This document shows, one piece after another, positions 44,459 to 56,313 of a stretch of 64,000 nt of DNA. The notes below the pieces were generated by a model that worked only from the letters and a program-made list of their open reading frames with translations, did no database searches and had not been told where the DNA came from. Position numbers and translations under genes: made by a program. Source of the DNA: Cannabis sativa. Lineage: Eukaryota; Streptophyta; Magnoliopsida; Rosales; Cannabaceae. Every line of letters starts with the position of its first letter. Positions within the stretch are counted from its first letter, which is position 1. The DNA lies in contig NC_083604.1 in NCBI RefSeq assembly GCF_029168945.1, positions 29,011,686 through 29,075,685 on the forward strand. The letters run 5' to 3'.

Positions 44459-44951
44459 TTTACGTCCTTCAATCTGTTACACTTAGTTAGTATAATGTTT
44501 ATTATACGCTAAGTGTTTTAACAGTCAATTCACCCTGTCAACACTTTTGTACACATAGCGAGGATGTTGTTTTGCTATGCATTATCGATGTCATCCTTAC
44601 GGTTATGTTCTCTGACGCAAAATAGTTTCTCGTCAATACGCGAATCAATAGTTTGTACATCTTTGTCTCGCTAGAGACTATGCAATTTGCGAGTTATAGA
44701 TATGCTCTATTAACTCTGCATTTAATGAGTTATTTCATTTAACATCTTTTAATATAATTACCATTATCTTTTTTTAAACCTCTCCTTTTTTCTCAAAAAA
44801 TATCTCATTTTTATTTTTACTAAATTTTCTCTTTTAAAATATTTTCTCAAGTCTTTTCAATATTTTTCTCATTTTTTTTTAATGTTTTGCTTATTTTTTT
44901 AAGTTTTTCTTTTTATTTGTTTATTAGTAAATATATAATAGTGTAGAAAAC
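44459..44951. other. Hairpin-rich spacer between Gypsy-2 and Gypsy-4
   Basis: No gene is seen. The first 300 bp hold several perfect inverted repeats: ACACTTAG with CTAAGTGT (44479-44516) enclosing GTATAAT with ATTATAC, CATAGC with GCTATG (44554 onward), TAACTC with GAGTTA (near 44713). This looks like the subterminal region of a DNA transposon, possibly the other side of CACTA-1, but no terminus proves it. The rest is poly-T-rich. Confidence 0.5.
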
Positions 44952-47281
44952 TGTAAAGACCGCTTAGTTTAAATTGGAAATTAGCAGTTAATCACGTTTA
45001 ATTATGAAATTATTTATAGCTATTTAAATAATTTATTATACTGTTATTATTGAATTCAGAGATGCATTTTTATGTCATGTAGTAGTTTTCATAATTTTGC
45101 ATTCCGATCCCCGGTATTTTAGAACTCGGTGTTTGGCTCAGTAAAAATCACAACTTAGTATGTTAGTAGTTTGGGACGGTTTATTAGACATTGGGAATGT
45201 CGGGAATGGCCGAGAATTTAGAATTTCCCAAAAATACCCCTTTAGTGTTATTTATGTTATTTTAGTGTGGAGGGGCAAAATGGTCTTTTTGCCCCAATGA
45301 TATTTTGTCTTTTAGTGATTTTATTAATTGAAAAATAAATGTTTATTAAGTTATTATTTGGATTAAAGTAAGTGTGTTATATGCCTTAAAATTCCTTTTC
45401 ATTCACATTTTCAACACTTAGTCAAAAATAGAAAAATTTCAAAGAAAGCTCTCTCTCTCTTTCCCTCTCCATTTCGGCTCCTTTGTGCAGCAAGGAAAAG
45501 GAGATTTTTCCTTGTGAATCTAGTAATTTTCAGCAACTTTTGGGTGATCTTTGAAGAGGTATTCCTTCGTCTAGTCTTCTTCCTTTGTTTTCTTGAATTT
45601 TTTATGAAAAAGATGAGTGATGCATGCATGATTATTTGAGGTTGTTGCTGCTGTGATCTTGTTGTTGTTTTCTGTGATTTAATCATGTTGATTAGAGTTT
45701 AATTAAGCTTCTTGTAGTGCTTAATTGTTAGGTTATCTAAAGTTATGATTTTTCTATGCTAAAACTATGATTTTTGAAAGAAATGTCTTGAATCTGTTGC
45801 TGTGATGTTGTTGATGTTTGTAGTTATTTTCAGAGGCTTAATTATGCATGATTAAGTAGATTTATGTTGGTTTGATTGCATGTTAGCTAGGTTTACTCAA
45901 GTTTGAGTTTAGAACTCAAAGCTTGAGCTTTAATGGTGATTTTTGATTATGTGCAATCTGGGTGGTTTTGAAGCTTTAGAAATGTTCTAGGGGATATATA
46001 GAACAGGTCTGGAAGGTTTCATGTGAATTGGAGTTGATTTGAGCAAGATATGAAATTTTGATGTTGCTGCCTGCGAGGAACCGGAATTCTGATTGTACAT
46101 TCAAAATTCCGGATGGGGTTCTGAAATTTCCCAGAACCGGAATTCTGGTTGGGCAACCAGTCTACCGGTTGGGGAAAATTCAGGAACCCTAGATTTCATC
46201 GATTTTATGTTTTTAGAGGTATTGCCATGCTTTTTATCGATAGGGAAACTTTTAGTTCCTAGTTTAAGTCCCCGGGAAGTGATTTAGCGTGTCACTTATA
46301 GTGTTGTGATTTTTATGGTTTAGGAGCCTGTAATCCACCGCGCAGTTAAGTTCCAAATAAAGTTGGACCAAGCACACACCGAATTCGGAATCCAGGTAAG
46401 ATTAGTATAACAGTATGCATATGTAGATTACATGTTTAGCGTGCATGTAGGAAGCCTGTTAGATTACATTAGTTATGTATGTTGGCTTCGAACCATCCAA
46501 CCCTGTCACGTCGGTACAGGCTGGAGTATGACCAGCAGCCGGAGTATGACCAATTCGACCGATCAGGCTGACACTTAGGTTGGTGGTTCCGTACTATTGA
46601 CGTATCTCGTCGGTACAGGCTGGAGCATGACCAGCAGCCGGAGTATGACCAGTTTGACCGATCAGGCGGATACTGTAACACGTTGGTACAGGTTGGAGTA
46701 TGACCAGCAGCCGGAGTATGACCGGTTCGACCGATCAGGCTGTTACTTGTCAATAGTACCGTCCCTATGAACGTTCAGAACTCAGTACCGTGTTGGACAC
46801 GGCAGTTAGGGGGACTCAGTATCGTGTTGGACACGGCAGTTAGGGTTATGATCAGGGGTATGGGCGTCTGATAATCACCGGGTTTATGTATGAATATTAT
46901 TATGCTTTTCTTACTGAGTCTATCGACTCAAAGTTCTACGTTTATGTGTAGGTAAAGGCAAGGCTAAAGCTGATGGACCGTGAACGAGCTTATGAAGATT
47001 GTACATGTCGGGACGGTTAGGCCTGGAGCGTACGATCATCGGGACAGCAAGGCTAATTTTTGTAACTAGTCGCTAGGCGACAATTATTTTGTATGAACAG
47101 TAAACTTTTGTAAATGATTTTGTAATCGGGATCCCGAGTCTTTTGTATAAATATTTTATAAGTTTAATTAAAAGGAAAAATTTTAATTAATCACGTTTTC
47201 CATAAACCTCGTTGATTAGCAACGAGCTGCACAACATGTTTAAAAATCACATAATACGCCTATGTTAGTTAGGGTGTTACA
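44952..47281 (+). repeat. 5' LTR of Gypsy-4
   Basis: It begins TGTAAAGACCGC and ends GGGTGTTACA. Inside are the 3-copy repeat at 46508-46742, a duplicated GTGTTGGACACGGCAGTTAGGG unit at about 46790-46850, and the decayed palindrome cluster at 46079-46169. Confidence 0.93.
46508..46742 (+). repeat. Three-copy internal repeat of the Gypsy-4 LTR
   Basis: Three copies of a roughly 62-bp unit start with (A)CGTCGGTACAGGCTGGAG, contain two GGAGTATGACC boxes, and end CGACCGATCAGGC (about 46508, 46608 and 46681). The same array stands at 53811-54045 in the other LTR, so it predates insertion. Confidence 0.88.
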
Positions 47282-47284
47282 ATT

Positions 47285-47296
47285 TGGTATCAGAGC
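47285..47296 (+). promoter_or_regulatory. Primer-binding site of Gypsy-4
   Basis: TGGTATCAGAGC lies three bases after the 5' LTR. It matches the 3' end of initiator tRNA-Met, the usual primer for this lineage. Confidence 0.88.
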
Positions 47297-47564
47297 CGCG
47301 AGGTTGTCTTCCGAAGATCGTCACGACATGTACAATCATCATCAGCAGTTAGCTCGTTTCACGGTTCAGTAAGCCTTTATTGCTTTAGTAGTTTATTTAT
47401 TTATTTATAAAAAAAAGAAAAGCCTGTTAGGAAGCATATTAGTAGCCTGATAGTAGAATAGGCGCATGTTTCGTTTTTAATTTCCAAATTAAGCGGCATT
47501 AGTAAGCTCTCCTTGAATACGACCTGATATGCCAACTCTTGGTTTCGCAGGCGGTTCTGACTAG

Positions 47565-48862
47565 ATGGATGCCAGGCGGACTACCAGGAGTCAAGGAAAC
47601 TCAATAGGGTCGAATCAAGGTCAGGGAGCTCAGTTTCCCCCGCCAGTTAGGGGCCGAGGTAGAGGTCCCCGAGGCAGGGCTCGTGGTCGGGATGTTGAGA
47701 ACCCGCCACAGGCTACCCAGGCTCCCCCAGCAGATCAGGGAGCCCAGAATTGGGAGGTTCGGTTTGCGGAAATGCAAGCCCGGATAGAAGAACAAGACCT
47801 CAAGATTCAGAGGTTGAGACAGCAGGGTGCTCCTGCAGTTCCAGTGCACGTAGTTCCAGTGGCACCTGCCCCTGCTGCCCAGGCCGAGATAGTGGTGGCG
47901 GCCAATAGATTGGAACCGCTGTCTGAACGGTTCCGGAAGCAAGCACCTCCAGTTTTCTTGGGAGGTCCAGACGTGATGAAGGTCGAACAGTGGCTGACGG
48001 TGATCACCAAGATCTTGAACTTCATGGGTGTCACCAGTAATGATAGAGTGGTGTGTGCCACTTTCCAGTTCTAGGAGGACGCTCTGGTCTGGTGGGACAT
48101 GGTGTCTCAGATTCATGACGTCACTACCATGACTTGGGAAAGGTTCCAGGAACTCTTCAATGCCAAATACTATAATGAGGCGGTCAGAAGCACGAAGAGG
48201 AAAAAGTTCGCTCACCTGACCCAGCGTGAGAACATGAGCGTGACCGAGTATACTACTCAGTTCGATCGGTTGGCGAGGTTAGCCTCGGGAATTGTGCCAA
48301 CCGACTTCAGCAAGAAAAAGAAGTATCTGGATGGGTTGAATGCAAGGATCAAACATGATTTGATGATCACCACGGACGACAAGACCACCTATGCTGAGAT
48401 GGTGGGGAAGGCACTGCGAGCTGAGGGCGCAGTTGGGTGTATGTCGGAGTGAGCTAGTACTCCGGCAAGTGGCGGGGCTCCTACCCCTCCTGCATCAGGC
48501 TTTAGCAGGGGGAGTAGTGGTTCGGCCATTGATCAGAGGAAGAGAGCACCCACTGCATCCGGTGGCTCGAGTCAGAACAAGAGGTTCCGGGGGAACCAGA
48601 ATAGAGGTAGTCGTTCCGGTGGTACTGAGACCCGATTTTCCTATCCCGAGTGCCCTAGCTGCAAAAGGCACCATAGGGGTGAGTGCAAAGGTCAGGGATG
48701 CTTTCACTGTGGCATGCCCGGACACTTCAAGAGGGACTGTCCCCAGCTCCGTTCAGAGGCACCGAGAGCTCCGGCGATACCCACTCCAGCCAGGGTGTTT
48801 GCCATCACTCAGGCTAATGCAGATGCCAGCCCATCAGTTGTGACGAATTCGGCTTTACGTTA
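47565..48862 (+). pseudogene. gag: Gypsy-4 gag
   Basis: Start at ATG 47565 (MDARRTTRSQGNSIG). An arginine/glycine-rich and then coiled N-terminal part is followed by the gag core: PLSERFRKQAPPVFLGG, VEQWLTVITKILNFM, a TAG at 48072 inside the usual FQLREDA-like block, then EDALVWWDMVSQ, MTWERFQELFNAKYYNE and NMSVTEYTTQFDRLA in the same frame. A frameshift near 48440 leads to the tail with ASGGSSQNKRFRGNQ and the zinc knuckle CFHCGMPGHFKRDCPQ (48700-48745). A TAA at 48861 closes this frame just before the protease. Confidence 0.87.
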
Positions 48863-48883
48863 ATAACTCGCTTTACTCGCATC

Positions 48884-51800
48884 TTGTTTGATTCTGGGGC
48901 TACACATTCTTATGTGGCAGCCAGAGTCTTTAGTAAATTGGATAGACCGTACGATAGTTATGAATCAGGGTTTGGAACCCTATTACGTGGCAGAGAATTG
49001 GTTATCTCCAACAGGTGGATTAGGTCTATGCCGATCAGGATAGATGGTAGAGAGTTAAGTGCTGACTTGATAGAGATGAGTTTAGTAGAGTTTGATATTA
49101 TTTTAGGAATGGATTTCCTATCTAAATATTCGGCGAGCATTGATTGCAAAAGGAAGATGGTGATCTTCCAACCGGAAAGTGAAGAACCATTCGTGTTTAT
49201 TGGTTCAGTTCGGGGATCTCGGATCCCGGTGATTTCGGCCATGTCAGCTAGAGATTTATTGCTTGGCGGTTGTTTAGGATTTCTGGCCGTGGTGGTGGAC
49301 ACCACTCGGCCAGATACCATTCGGCCAGAGGACATCAAGGTGGTTCGGGAATTTTTGGATGTTTTTCCCGAAGAACTTCCAGGATTACCACCTCAGCGGG
49401 AGATTGACTTCGTGATAGATTTGGCACCAGGGGTGGAACCGGTTTCCAAAGCCCCATATAGAATGGCTCCAGCTGAACTTAAGGAATTAAAGATTCAGCT
49501 CCAAGGGTTGCTTGACATAGGGTTTATTCGGCCCAGTGTGTCACCCTGGGGAGCCCCGGTTTTATTCGTCAAGAAGAAAGATGGATCTATGAGGATGTGC
49601 ATCGACTACAGAGAATTGAACAAGCTGACGGTGAAGAATAAATATCCATTACCTAGGATCGATTATTTGTTCGATCAGCTTCAGGGGAAGACGGTCTTTT
49701 CTAAGATTGATCTCCGTTGGGGTTATCATCAGTTGAGAATCCGAGAGGAGGACATTCCGAAGATGGCTTTCCGCACTAGGTATGGACATTACGAATTCCT
49801 GGTTATGTCATTCGGACTAACCAATGCTCCTGCAACATTTATGGACTTGATGAATACAGTATTCAAGGATTTCCTCGATATCTGCGTGATTGTGTTTATC
49901 GACGACATCCTCGTGTACTCTCAATCAGAAGGGGAGCATGAATTACATCTTCAGATGGTACTGCAACAGCTTCTGGAACACAAGCTTTATGCCAAGTTCA
50001 AGAAATGTGAATTTTGGTTATCTCAGGTGTCCTTCCTAGGGCACATTGTCAGCAAAGATGGGATCAACGTAGATCCCGGGAAGATCGAATCCCTCAGGGA
50101 TTGGCCGAGACCGAAGACAGTGACAGAGATCAGAAGCTTCTTGGGTTTAGCTGGGTACTACCGTAGGTTCGTGGAAGGGTTCTCTAAAATTTCAATGCCC
50201 CTAACCGAGCTTACAAAGAAGAATCAGCGATTTATTTGGTCAGACAAGTGCGAAGCTAGTTTTCAGGAGCTGAAGCAGAGGTTGATTACCGCTCCAGTGC
50301 TAGCTTTGCCTTCAGACAGCGAGAAGTTTGTAGGTTATTGTGACGCATCCAAACAGGGTTTGGGGTGTGTGTTGATGCAAGCCGATCGTGTCATCGCTTA
50401 TGCCTCTCGTCAGTTAAAGGATTATGAACAGCGATACCCGACTCATGATCTAGAGTTGGCCGCAGTGGTTTTTGCATTGAAGATTTGGCGGCATTACCTT
50501 TATGGAGAAAAGTGTGAAATCTATACCGACCATAAAAGTCTCAAGTATTTCTTTACTCAGAAGGATTTCAATATGAGAGAAAGGCGTTGGTTGGAATTAG
50601 TGAAAGATTACGACTGTGAGATCCTCTATCACCCGGGAAGGGCCAATGTAGTGGCCGATGCCCTGAGCAGAAAGGGTCCCGGGCAAGTGGCTAGTATGGT
50701 TCAGATCTCACCTCAGCTAGCGGAGGATATGGTTAGATCCAGCATTGAGTTTGTGGTAGGTCAGCTTCACAACTTAACGCTGCAATCTGATCTGTTGGAA
50801 AGAATAAAAGTCGCTCAGATGATGGATCCAGAATTAGTGAAGATCAGAGATGAGGTGTTGGCTGGCCAAGCCAAGGACTTTTCAGTGTCAGACAGCGGGA
50901 TGCTTCTGTATAAAGCTAGGGTTTGTGTTCCGAATAGTATGGAACTCAGGAATGAGATCTTGGAGGAGGCTCATTCTACCCCGTATTCTCTGCATCCCGG
51001 CACCACTAAGATGTACCAAGATCTGAAACCGTACTTCTGGTGGAGCTGTATGAAGAAGAATTTGGTAAAATTCGTATCGAGATGCCTCACTTGTCAGCAG
51101 ATTAAGGCTGAACATCAGAGACCAGCAGGGTTGTTGCAGCCTCTAACCCTACCAGAATGGAAGTGGGAAGATATCACGATGGATTTTGTGGTCGGGTTAC
51201 CTAGGACCACGGGTTTATTTGATTCCATCTGGGTAGTGGTGGATCGATTTACGAAATCTGCTCATTTTCTGCCGGTTAGAACAACATTTACAGTGGATCA
51301 GTTGGCAGAGTTGTATGTCAGAGAGATCGTAAGACTTCACGGGGTACCGAAGTCTATAATTTCGGACAGGGATCCGAAGTTCACCTCCAAATTTTGGCAG
51401 AGTTTGCAGCGAGCAATGGGTACAAAGCTGAAATTTAGCATAACATTCCATCCTCAGACAGATGGTCAGTCCGAAAGGACAATTCAGATATTGGAGGACA
51501 TGTTGCGAGCCTGTGTTATGGATTTTGAAGGCTCATGGAATAAGTATCTACCGTTGATAGAATTTTCTTACAACAACAGTTATCAGAGTACGATAGGGAT
51601 AGCTCCCTACGAACTGTTATACGGTAGGAAATGTAGATCTCCCATTCACTGGGATGAGACAGGGGAGAGGAAATACCTAGGTCCAGGGTCAGTGCAGCGG
51701 ACCAATGAAGCAATAGAGAAGATAAAAGCTAGAATGCTTGCCTCACAGAGTAGACAGAAGAGTTACGCAGATCCGACACGCAGAGATGTTGAGTTCCAAG

Positions 51801-52256
51801 TAGGGGACCATGTGTTTTTTACGGGTATCTCCGATGAAGGGGATCAAACGTTTCGGGAAAAGAGGCAAGTTATGCCCTAGATTTACAGGACCTTTCGAAA
51901 TTCTCGAGAAGATAGGTCAAGTGGCATACCGGTTAGCATTGCCTCCAGCTTTATCAGCAGTTCACAACGTATTCCATGTCTTGATGTTGAGAAAATACGT
52001 TTCAGATCCCTCTCATTTACTCAATTATGAGAGCCTTGAGCTGCAGCTAGACATGACTTATGAAGAACAGCCAGTGCAGATCCTGGATAAAAAGGATAAA
52101 GTCCTTCGGAATAAGACCATAGCATTGGTCAAAGTTCTCTGGAGAAATAGCAAGGTGGAGGAAGCCACCTGGGAGCTAGAGTCAGATATGAGAGCTCAAT
52201 ATCCAGAGGTATTCAGGTTAGATTTCGGGGACGAAATCCTTTTAAGGGGGGAATAG
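48884..52256 (+). CDS. pol: Gypsy-4 pol (protease, RT, RNase H, integrase, chromodomain), one frameshift
   Basis: A single frame of 998 codons (48884-51880) holds the protease site FDSGATHSY at its very start, RT with [20 protein letters not shown] and FIDDILVYS (aspartates at about residues 340-341), RNase H with [25 protein letters not shown] and [10 protein letters not shown], and integrase with the HHCC finger ([16 protein letters not shown]) and the DDE residues in [16 protein letters not shown] and GQSERTIQ. One extra base near 51821 shifts the frame; the other frame (51810-52256) continues with [29 protein letters not shown] and the chromodomain [17 protein letters not shown]. All catalytic residues are present. 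The natural protein would be read through from gag upstream, but breaks precede 48884. Confidence 0.9.
52240..52256 (+). promoter_or_regulatory. Polypurine tract of Gypsy-4
   Basis: TTTTAAGGGGGGAATAG lies immediately before the 3' LTR and overlaps the last codons and stop of pol. It is the plus-strand primer site. Confidence 0.85.
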
Positions 52257-53386
52257 TTGTAAAGACCGCTTAGTTTAAATTAGAAATTAGCAGTTAATTA
52301 CATTTAATTATGAAATTATTTATAGCTATTTAAATAATTTATTATACTGTTATTATTGAATTCAGAGATGCATTTTTATGTCATGTAGTAGTTTTCATAA
52401 TTTTGCATTCCGATGCCCAGTATTTTGGAACTCGGTGTTTGGCTCAGTAAAAATCACAACTTAGTATGTTAGTAGTTTGGGACGGTTTATTAGACATTGG
52501 GAATGTCAGGAATGGCCGAGAATTTAGAATTTCCCCAAAATACCCCTTTAGTGTTATTTATGTTATTTTAGTGTGGAGGGGCAAAATAGTCTTTTTGCCC
52601 CAATGATATTTTGTCTTTTAGTGATTTTATTAATTGAAAAATAAATGTTTATTTAGTTATTATTTGGCTGAAAGTAAGTGTGTTATATGCCTTAAAATTC
52701 CTTTTCATTCACATATTCAACACTTAGTCAAAAATAGAAAAATTTCAAAGAAAGCTCTCTCTCTCTTTTCCTCTCCATTTCGGCTCCTTTGTGCAGCAAG
52801 GAAAAGGAGATTTTTCCTTGTGAATCTAGTAATTTTCAGCAACTTTTGGGTGATCTTTGAAGAGGTATTCCTTTGTCTAGTCTTCTTACTTTGTTTTCTT
52901 GAATTTTTTATGAAAAAGATGAGTGATGCATGCATGATTATTTGAGGTTGTTGCTGCTGTGATCTTGTTGTTGTTTTCTGTGATTTAATCATGTTGATTA
53001 GAGTTTAATTAAGCTTCTTTTAGTGCTTGATTGTTAGGTTATTTAAAGTTATGATTTTTTTTATGCTAAAACTATGATTTTTGAAAGAAATGTCTTGAAT
53101 CTGTTGTTGTGATGTTGTTGATGTTTGTAGTTGTTTTCACAGGCTTAATTATGCATGATTAAGTAGATTTATGTTGGTTTGATTGCATGTTAGCTAGGTT
53201 TACTCAAGTTTGAGTTTAGAACTCAAAGCTTGAGCTTTAATGGTGATTTTTGATTATGTGCAATCTGGGTGGTTTTGAAGCTTTAGAAATGTTCTAGGGG
53301 ATATATAGAACAGGGTTGGAAGGTTTCATGTGAATTGGAGTTGATTTGAGCAAGATATGAAATTTTGATGTTGCTGCCTGCGAGGA

Positions 53387-53476
53387 ACCGGAATTCCGGT
53401 TGTACATCCGGAATTCCGGATGGGGTTCTAAAATTTCCCAGAACCGGAATTCCGGTTGGGCAACCGGTCTACCGGT
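53387..53476 (+). repeat. Cluster of four 14-bp palindromes in the Gypsy-4 LTR
   Basis: ACCGGAATTCCGGT (53387), TCCGGAATTCCGGA (53407), ACCGGAATTCCGGT (53443) and ACCGGTCTACCGGT (53463) start 20, 36 and 20 bp apart. In the 5' LTR the same sites are partly decayed by C-to-T and G-to-A changes. A related, more diverged cluster occurs in the solo LTR near 60480-60600. Confidence 0.85.
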
Positions 53477-53810
53477 TGGGGAAAATTCAGGAACCCTAGA
53501 TTTCCTCGATTTTATATTTTTGGGGGTATTGCCATGCTTTTTATCGATAGGGAAACTTTTAGTTCCTAGTTTAAGTCCCCGAGAAGTGATTTAGCGTGTC
53601 ACTTATAGTGTTGTGATTTTTATGGTTTAGGAGCCTGTAATCCGCCGCGCAGTTAAGTTCCAGTCAGGTTGACCGGCACACCTGAATTCGGAATCCAGGT
53701 AAGATTAGTATAACAGTATGCATATGTAGATTACATGTTTAGCGTGCATGAAGGAAGCCTGTTAGATTACATTAGTTATGTATGTTGGCTTCGAACCATC
53801 CAACCCTGTC

Positions 53811-54045
53811 ACGTCGGTACAGGCTGGAGTATGACCAGCAGCCGGAGTATGACCGGTTCGACCGATCAGGCTGACACTTAGGTTGGTGGTTCCGTACTAT
53901 TGACGTATCCCATCGGTACAGGTTTGAGTATGACCAGCAGCCGGAGTATGACCGGTTCGACCGATCAGGCGGATACTGTAACACGTCGGTACAGGCTGGA
54001 GTATGACCAGCAGCCGGAGTATGACCGGTTCGACCGATCAGGCTG
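53811..54045 (+). repeat. Three-copy internal repeat, 3' LTR
   Basis: Same array as at 46508-46742, with three units ending CGACCGATCAGGC. Confidence 0.88.
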
Positions 54046-54585
54046 TTACTTGTCAATAGTACCGTCCCTATGAACGTTCAGAACTCAGTACCGTGTTGGA
54101 CACGGCAGTTAGGGGGACTCAGTATCTTGTTGGACACGGCAGTTAGGGTTATGATCAGGGGTATGGGCGTCTAATCATGACCGGGTTTATGTATGAATAT
54201 TATTATGCTTTTCTTACTGAGTCTGTCGACTCACAGTTCTACGTTTATGTGTAGGTAAAGGCAAGGCTAAAGCTGATGGACCGTGAACGAGCTTATGAAG
54301 ATTGTACATGTCGGGGCGGTTAGGCCTGGAGCGTACGATCATCGGGACAACAAGGCTAATTTTTGTAACTAGTCGCTAGGCGACAATTATTTTGTATGAA
54401 CAGTAAACTTTTGTAAATTATTTTGTAATCGGAATCCCGAGCCTTTTGTATAAATATTTTATAAGTTTAATTAAAAAGGAAAAATTTTAATTAATCACGT
54501 TTTCTATAAACCTCGTTGATTAGCAACGAGCTGCACAGCATGTTTAAAAATCACGTAATACGCCTATGTTAGTTAGGGTGTTACA

Positions 54586-55751
54586 AAAACTATACGAGAA
54601 GACTATACGAGCATACATATAATATTAATCTATTTTGTATTCTTACTTTACTTTTTTTTTTTCTAAAAATTTGTGTTAATTATTGTTTTATTTTTCTTCT
54701 AAACTTGTCTTATTTGTATATAATAGTAGAGAAAATTATATGTACATACATTTAGACAAAATTACTGACGACCTTAGTTTGCATAAGCAAACCTATATCT
54801 CTTTGTTTAAACTTAATTTGTTTTTAACAATTGTGTAAACATAATTAATGAAAGTAAAATATATAATTATATAAACCACATGCTTTGACGGACTTATGTG
54901 CGTGTAGCACATTTACCACACTACATTTACCACACCACATTTACCACACATAGTGTATATATATATATTAGTTAAAGAATGTATCTATACATTCATATTG
55001 ATGAAGTGTACAAAATAAGAGCAATTTAGTTAAAAAAACTGTATTTAGTTTTAATATATTTATAATATGTTATATATATATATTGTTTTTTTAAAAAAAA
55101 ATATATACATTTGCATTCGATTAGACCCGACCCGATTTAGGCGGTTCGGGGTTGACTATCCCTGATTCATAAAGCTTAAAAGGGACTGATCCGCCCCATT
55201 TACATTCATAATACCTACAAAGAGGCAGTGGTAAATAAAGGTTTTACATGTGTAGATTATTTTTCTTATTGTAAGCAATTTGTTTTTTCTTTTTTAAAAA
55301 AATTGTACAAATAAATTTAAATTTAAAATGATAAAATAAATTAATGTATAATGTTAAAATATTTTATCACATTGAAAAAGTGATAATTAATATTCTTAAA
55401 TATTTGTTATTTCAAAATTTATTATTTTAATTTGCGTAACAATTAGTTTGTGACTATATATATATTTATAAAACTAATCCTACTAACACCGTTAAATTTA
55501 ACGGAATATTTTTATATTCTTAAAATATATTAAACTAACAAAAACTGCTAGAGAGCCATATTTTCAAAATTTTATAAATTAAAGAAAACCATTTAATTTT
55601 ATAAATATTTAAAGTCTTAAAAATTTGAGGAAAAGAAATATAAAATTTTAAAAGATTAAAATTAAACATACTCTCAATATTAAAAATAAGAATAAAAAAT
55701 AATAATATTAGAAATAATAATATTTTTAAATATAAAAGTTAAAAATATTAA
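54586..55751. other. AT-rich spacer between Gypsy-4 and the Harbinger element
   Basis: No gene is seen. The first 370 bp contain a doubled ACTATACGAG (54589-54614), a perfect hairpin GTTTGC-ATAA-GCAAAC near 54777, and the 14-bp triple repeat listed separately. The remainder is AT-rich, with a 16-bp palindrome CCGTTAAATTTAACGG near 55490. Confidence 0.55.
54909..54950 (+). repeat. Three tandem 14-bp units ACATTTACCACAC(N)
   Basis: Three units at 54909, 54923 and 54937 differ only in the last base (T, C, A). TAGTG follows directly (54951-54955), which could be a CACTA-type right terminus, but no matching left end or 3-bp duplication was found. Confidence 0.9.
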
Positions 55752-55990
55752 GGTGGCGTTTGGTAACACTTTTGTTTTCTAATTTTAAAAACTAAAAAAT
55801 AAAAGTAGATTTTTTATTTTTAAAATTTTGTTTTTGAAAAATAAAAATGTATTCTATAACCACTTTTGTTTTTAAATTTTAAAAACAGAAACAAAAGTAT
55901 GTTCTGTAACCACTTTTGTTTTATAATTTTAAAAACACAAAATAAAAATATGTTCTGTAAATATTTTTATTTTTCAATTTTGAAAACAAA
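55752..55990 (+). repeat. Subterminal repeats of the Harbinger element
   Basis: Three to four diverged units of about 50 bp contain GTAACCACTTTTGTTTT followed by AATTTTAAAAAC and a run like CAAAAGTATGTTCT. Each unit can fold back (CTTTTGTTT with AAACAAAAG). A similar but shorter repeat is present at the right end (58930-59116). Confidence 0.75.
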
Positions 55991-56313
55991 AAACATAATT
56001 TTAATTTTTTTTTTGTTTTTTAAATAAAAAAATTATGAATATCATTTATTTTTATTTTTAATCAAATATATAAAAATTATAAAAAAAAATCAAGTAAAAA
56101 ATACTCATTAACATCTTAAAAAAATTCAAGTAATTTAAAATCACGAAACTCATTATCTATAACATAAAATCGACAAAGTCATAATAAAATATGAACTAAT
56201 AATTGTTCAATCTTGAAGAAAAATATTAAAAATTTTCTAATTGTTAATAAGTTTCACTCATTATCTTCATCGTCGATTTGCTCTCCATAATCCATAGATG
56301 ATCAGCAATTTCA

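Larger units (their letters stand above)
44952..54585 (+). mobile_element. Gypsy-4, nearly complete Tekay-like retrotransposon
   Basis: The LTRs are 44952-47281 (2330 bp) and 52258-54585 (2328 bp), flanked by the 5-bp duplication AAAAC (44947-44951 and 54586-54590). Primer site, gag, pol with chromodomain and polypurine tract are in normal order. The LTRs differ at a modest number of sites, largely C/T and G/A transitions. The sense genes have only a few lesions: a stop in gag, breaks around the gag-protease junction, and one frameshift near the pol end. It is intermediate in age between the Tekay array and Gypsy-2. Confidence 0.93.
52258..54585 (+). repeat. 3' LTR of Gypsy-4
   Basis: It matches the 5' LTR along its whole length. 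A short block near 53660 (CAGTCAGGTTGACCGGC) differs from the 5' copy (near 46350) more strongly than elsewhere. It keeps the intact palindromes at 53387-53476. Confidence 0.93.

Noticed and set aside
45411..45686. 91-codon minus-strand frame conserved in both Gypsy-4 LTRs (also 52717-52992)
   Set aside because: Conservation follows from LTR identity; the peptide is low-complexity (Q, K, R, F runs) and has no family motif.
46508..46742. Regularly spaced repeats resembling a CRISPR array
   Set aside because: The units are imperfect, contain internal sub-repeats, occur identically in both LTRs, and the context is a plant retrotransposon.
46469..46753. 94-codon minus-strand frame with repeated SYSGCWSYSSLYRR-type units
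   Set aside because: It is only the three-unit LTR repeat read in frame; no independent sign of coding.
47285..47296. tRNA-Met-like sequence
   Set aside because: Only the 12-base complement of the tRNA 3' end is present; it is a primer-binding site, not a tRNA gene. The same holds near 24470, 31090 and 42085.
47601..48215. 204-codon minus-strand frame opposite Gypsy-4 gag
   Set aside because: Shadow of the GC-rich gag coding strand; residue pattern has no domain, and it crosses the gag core.
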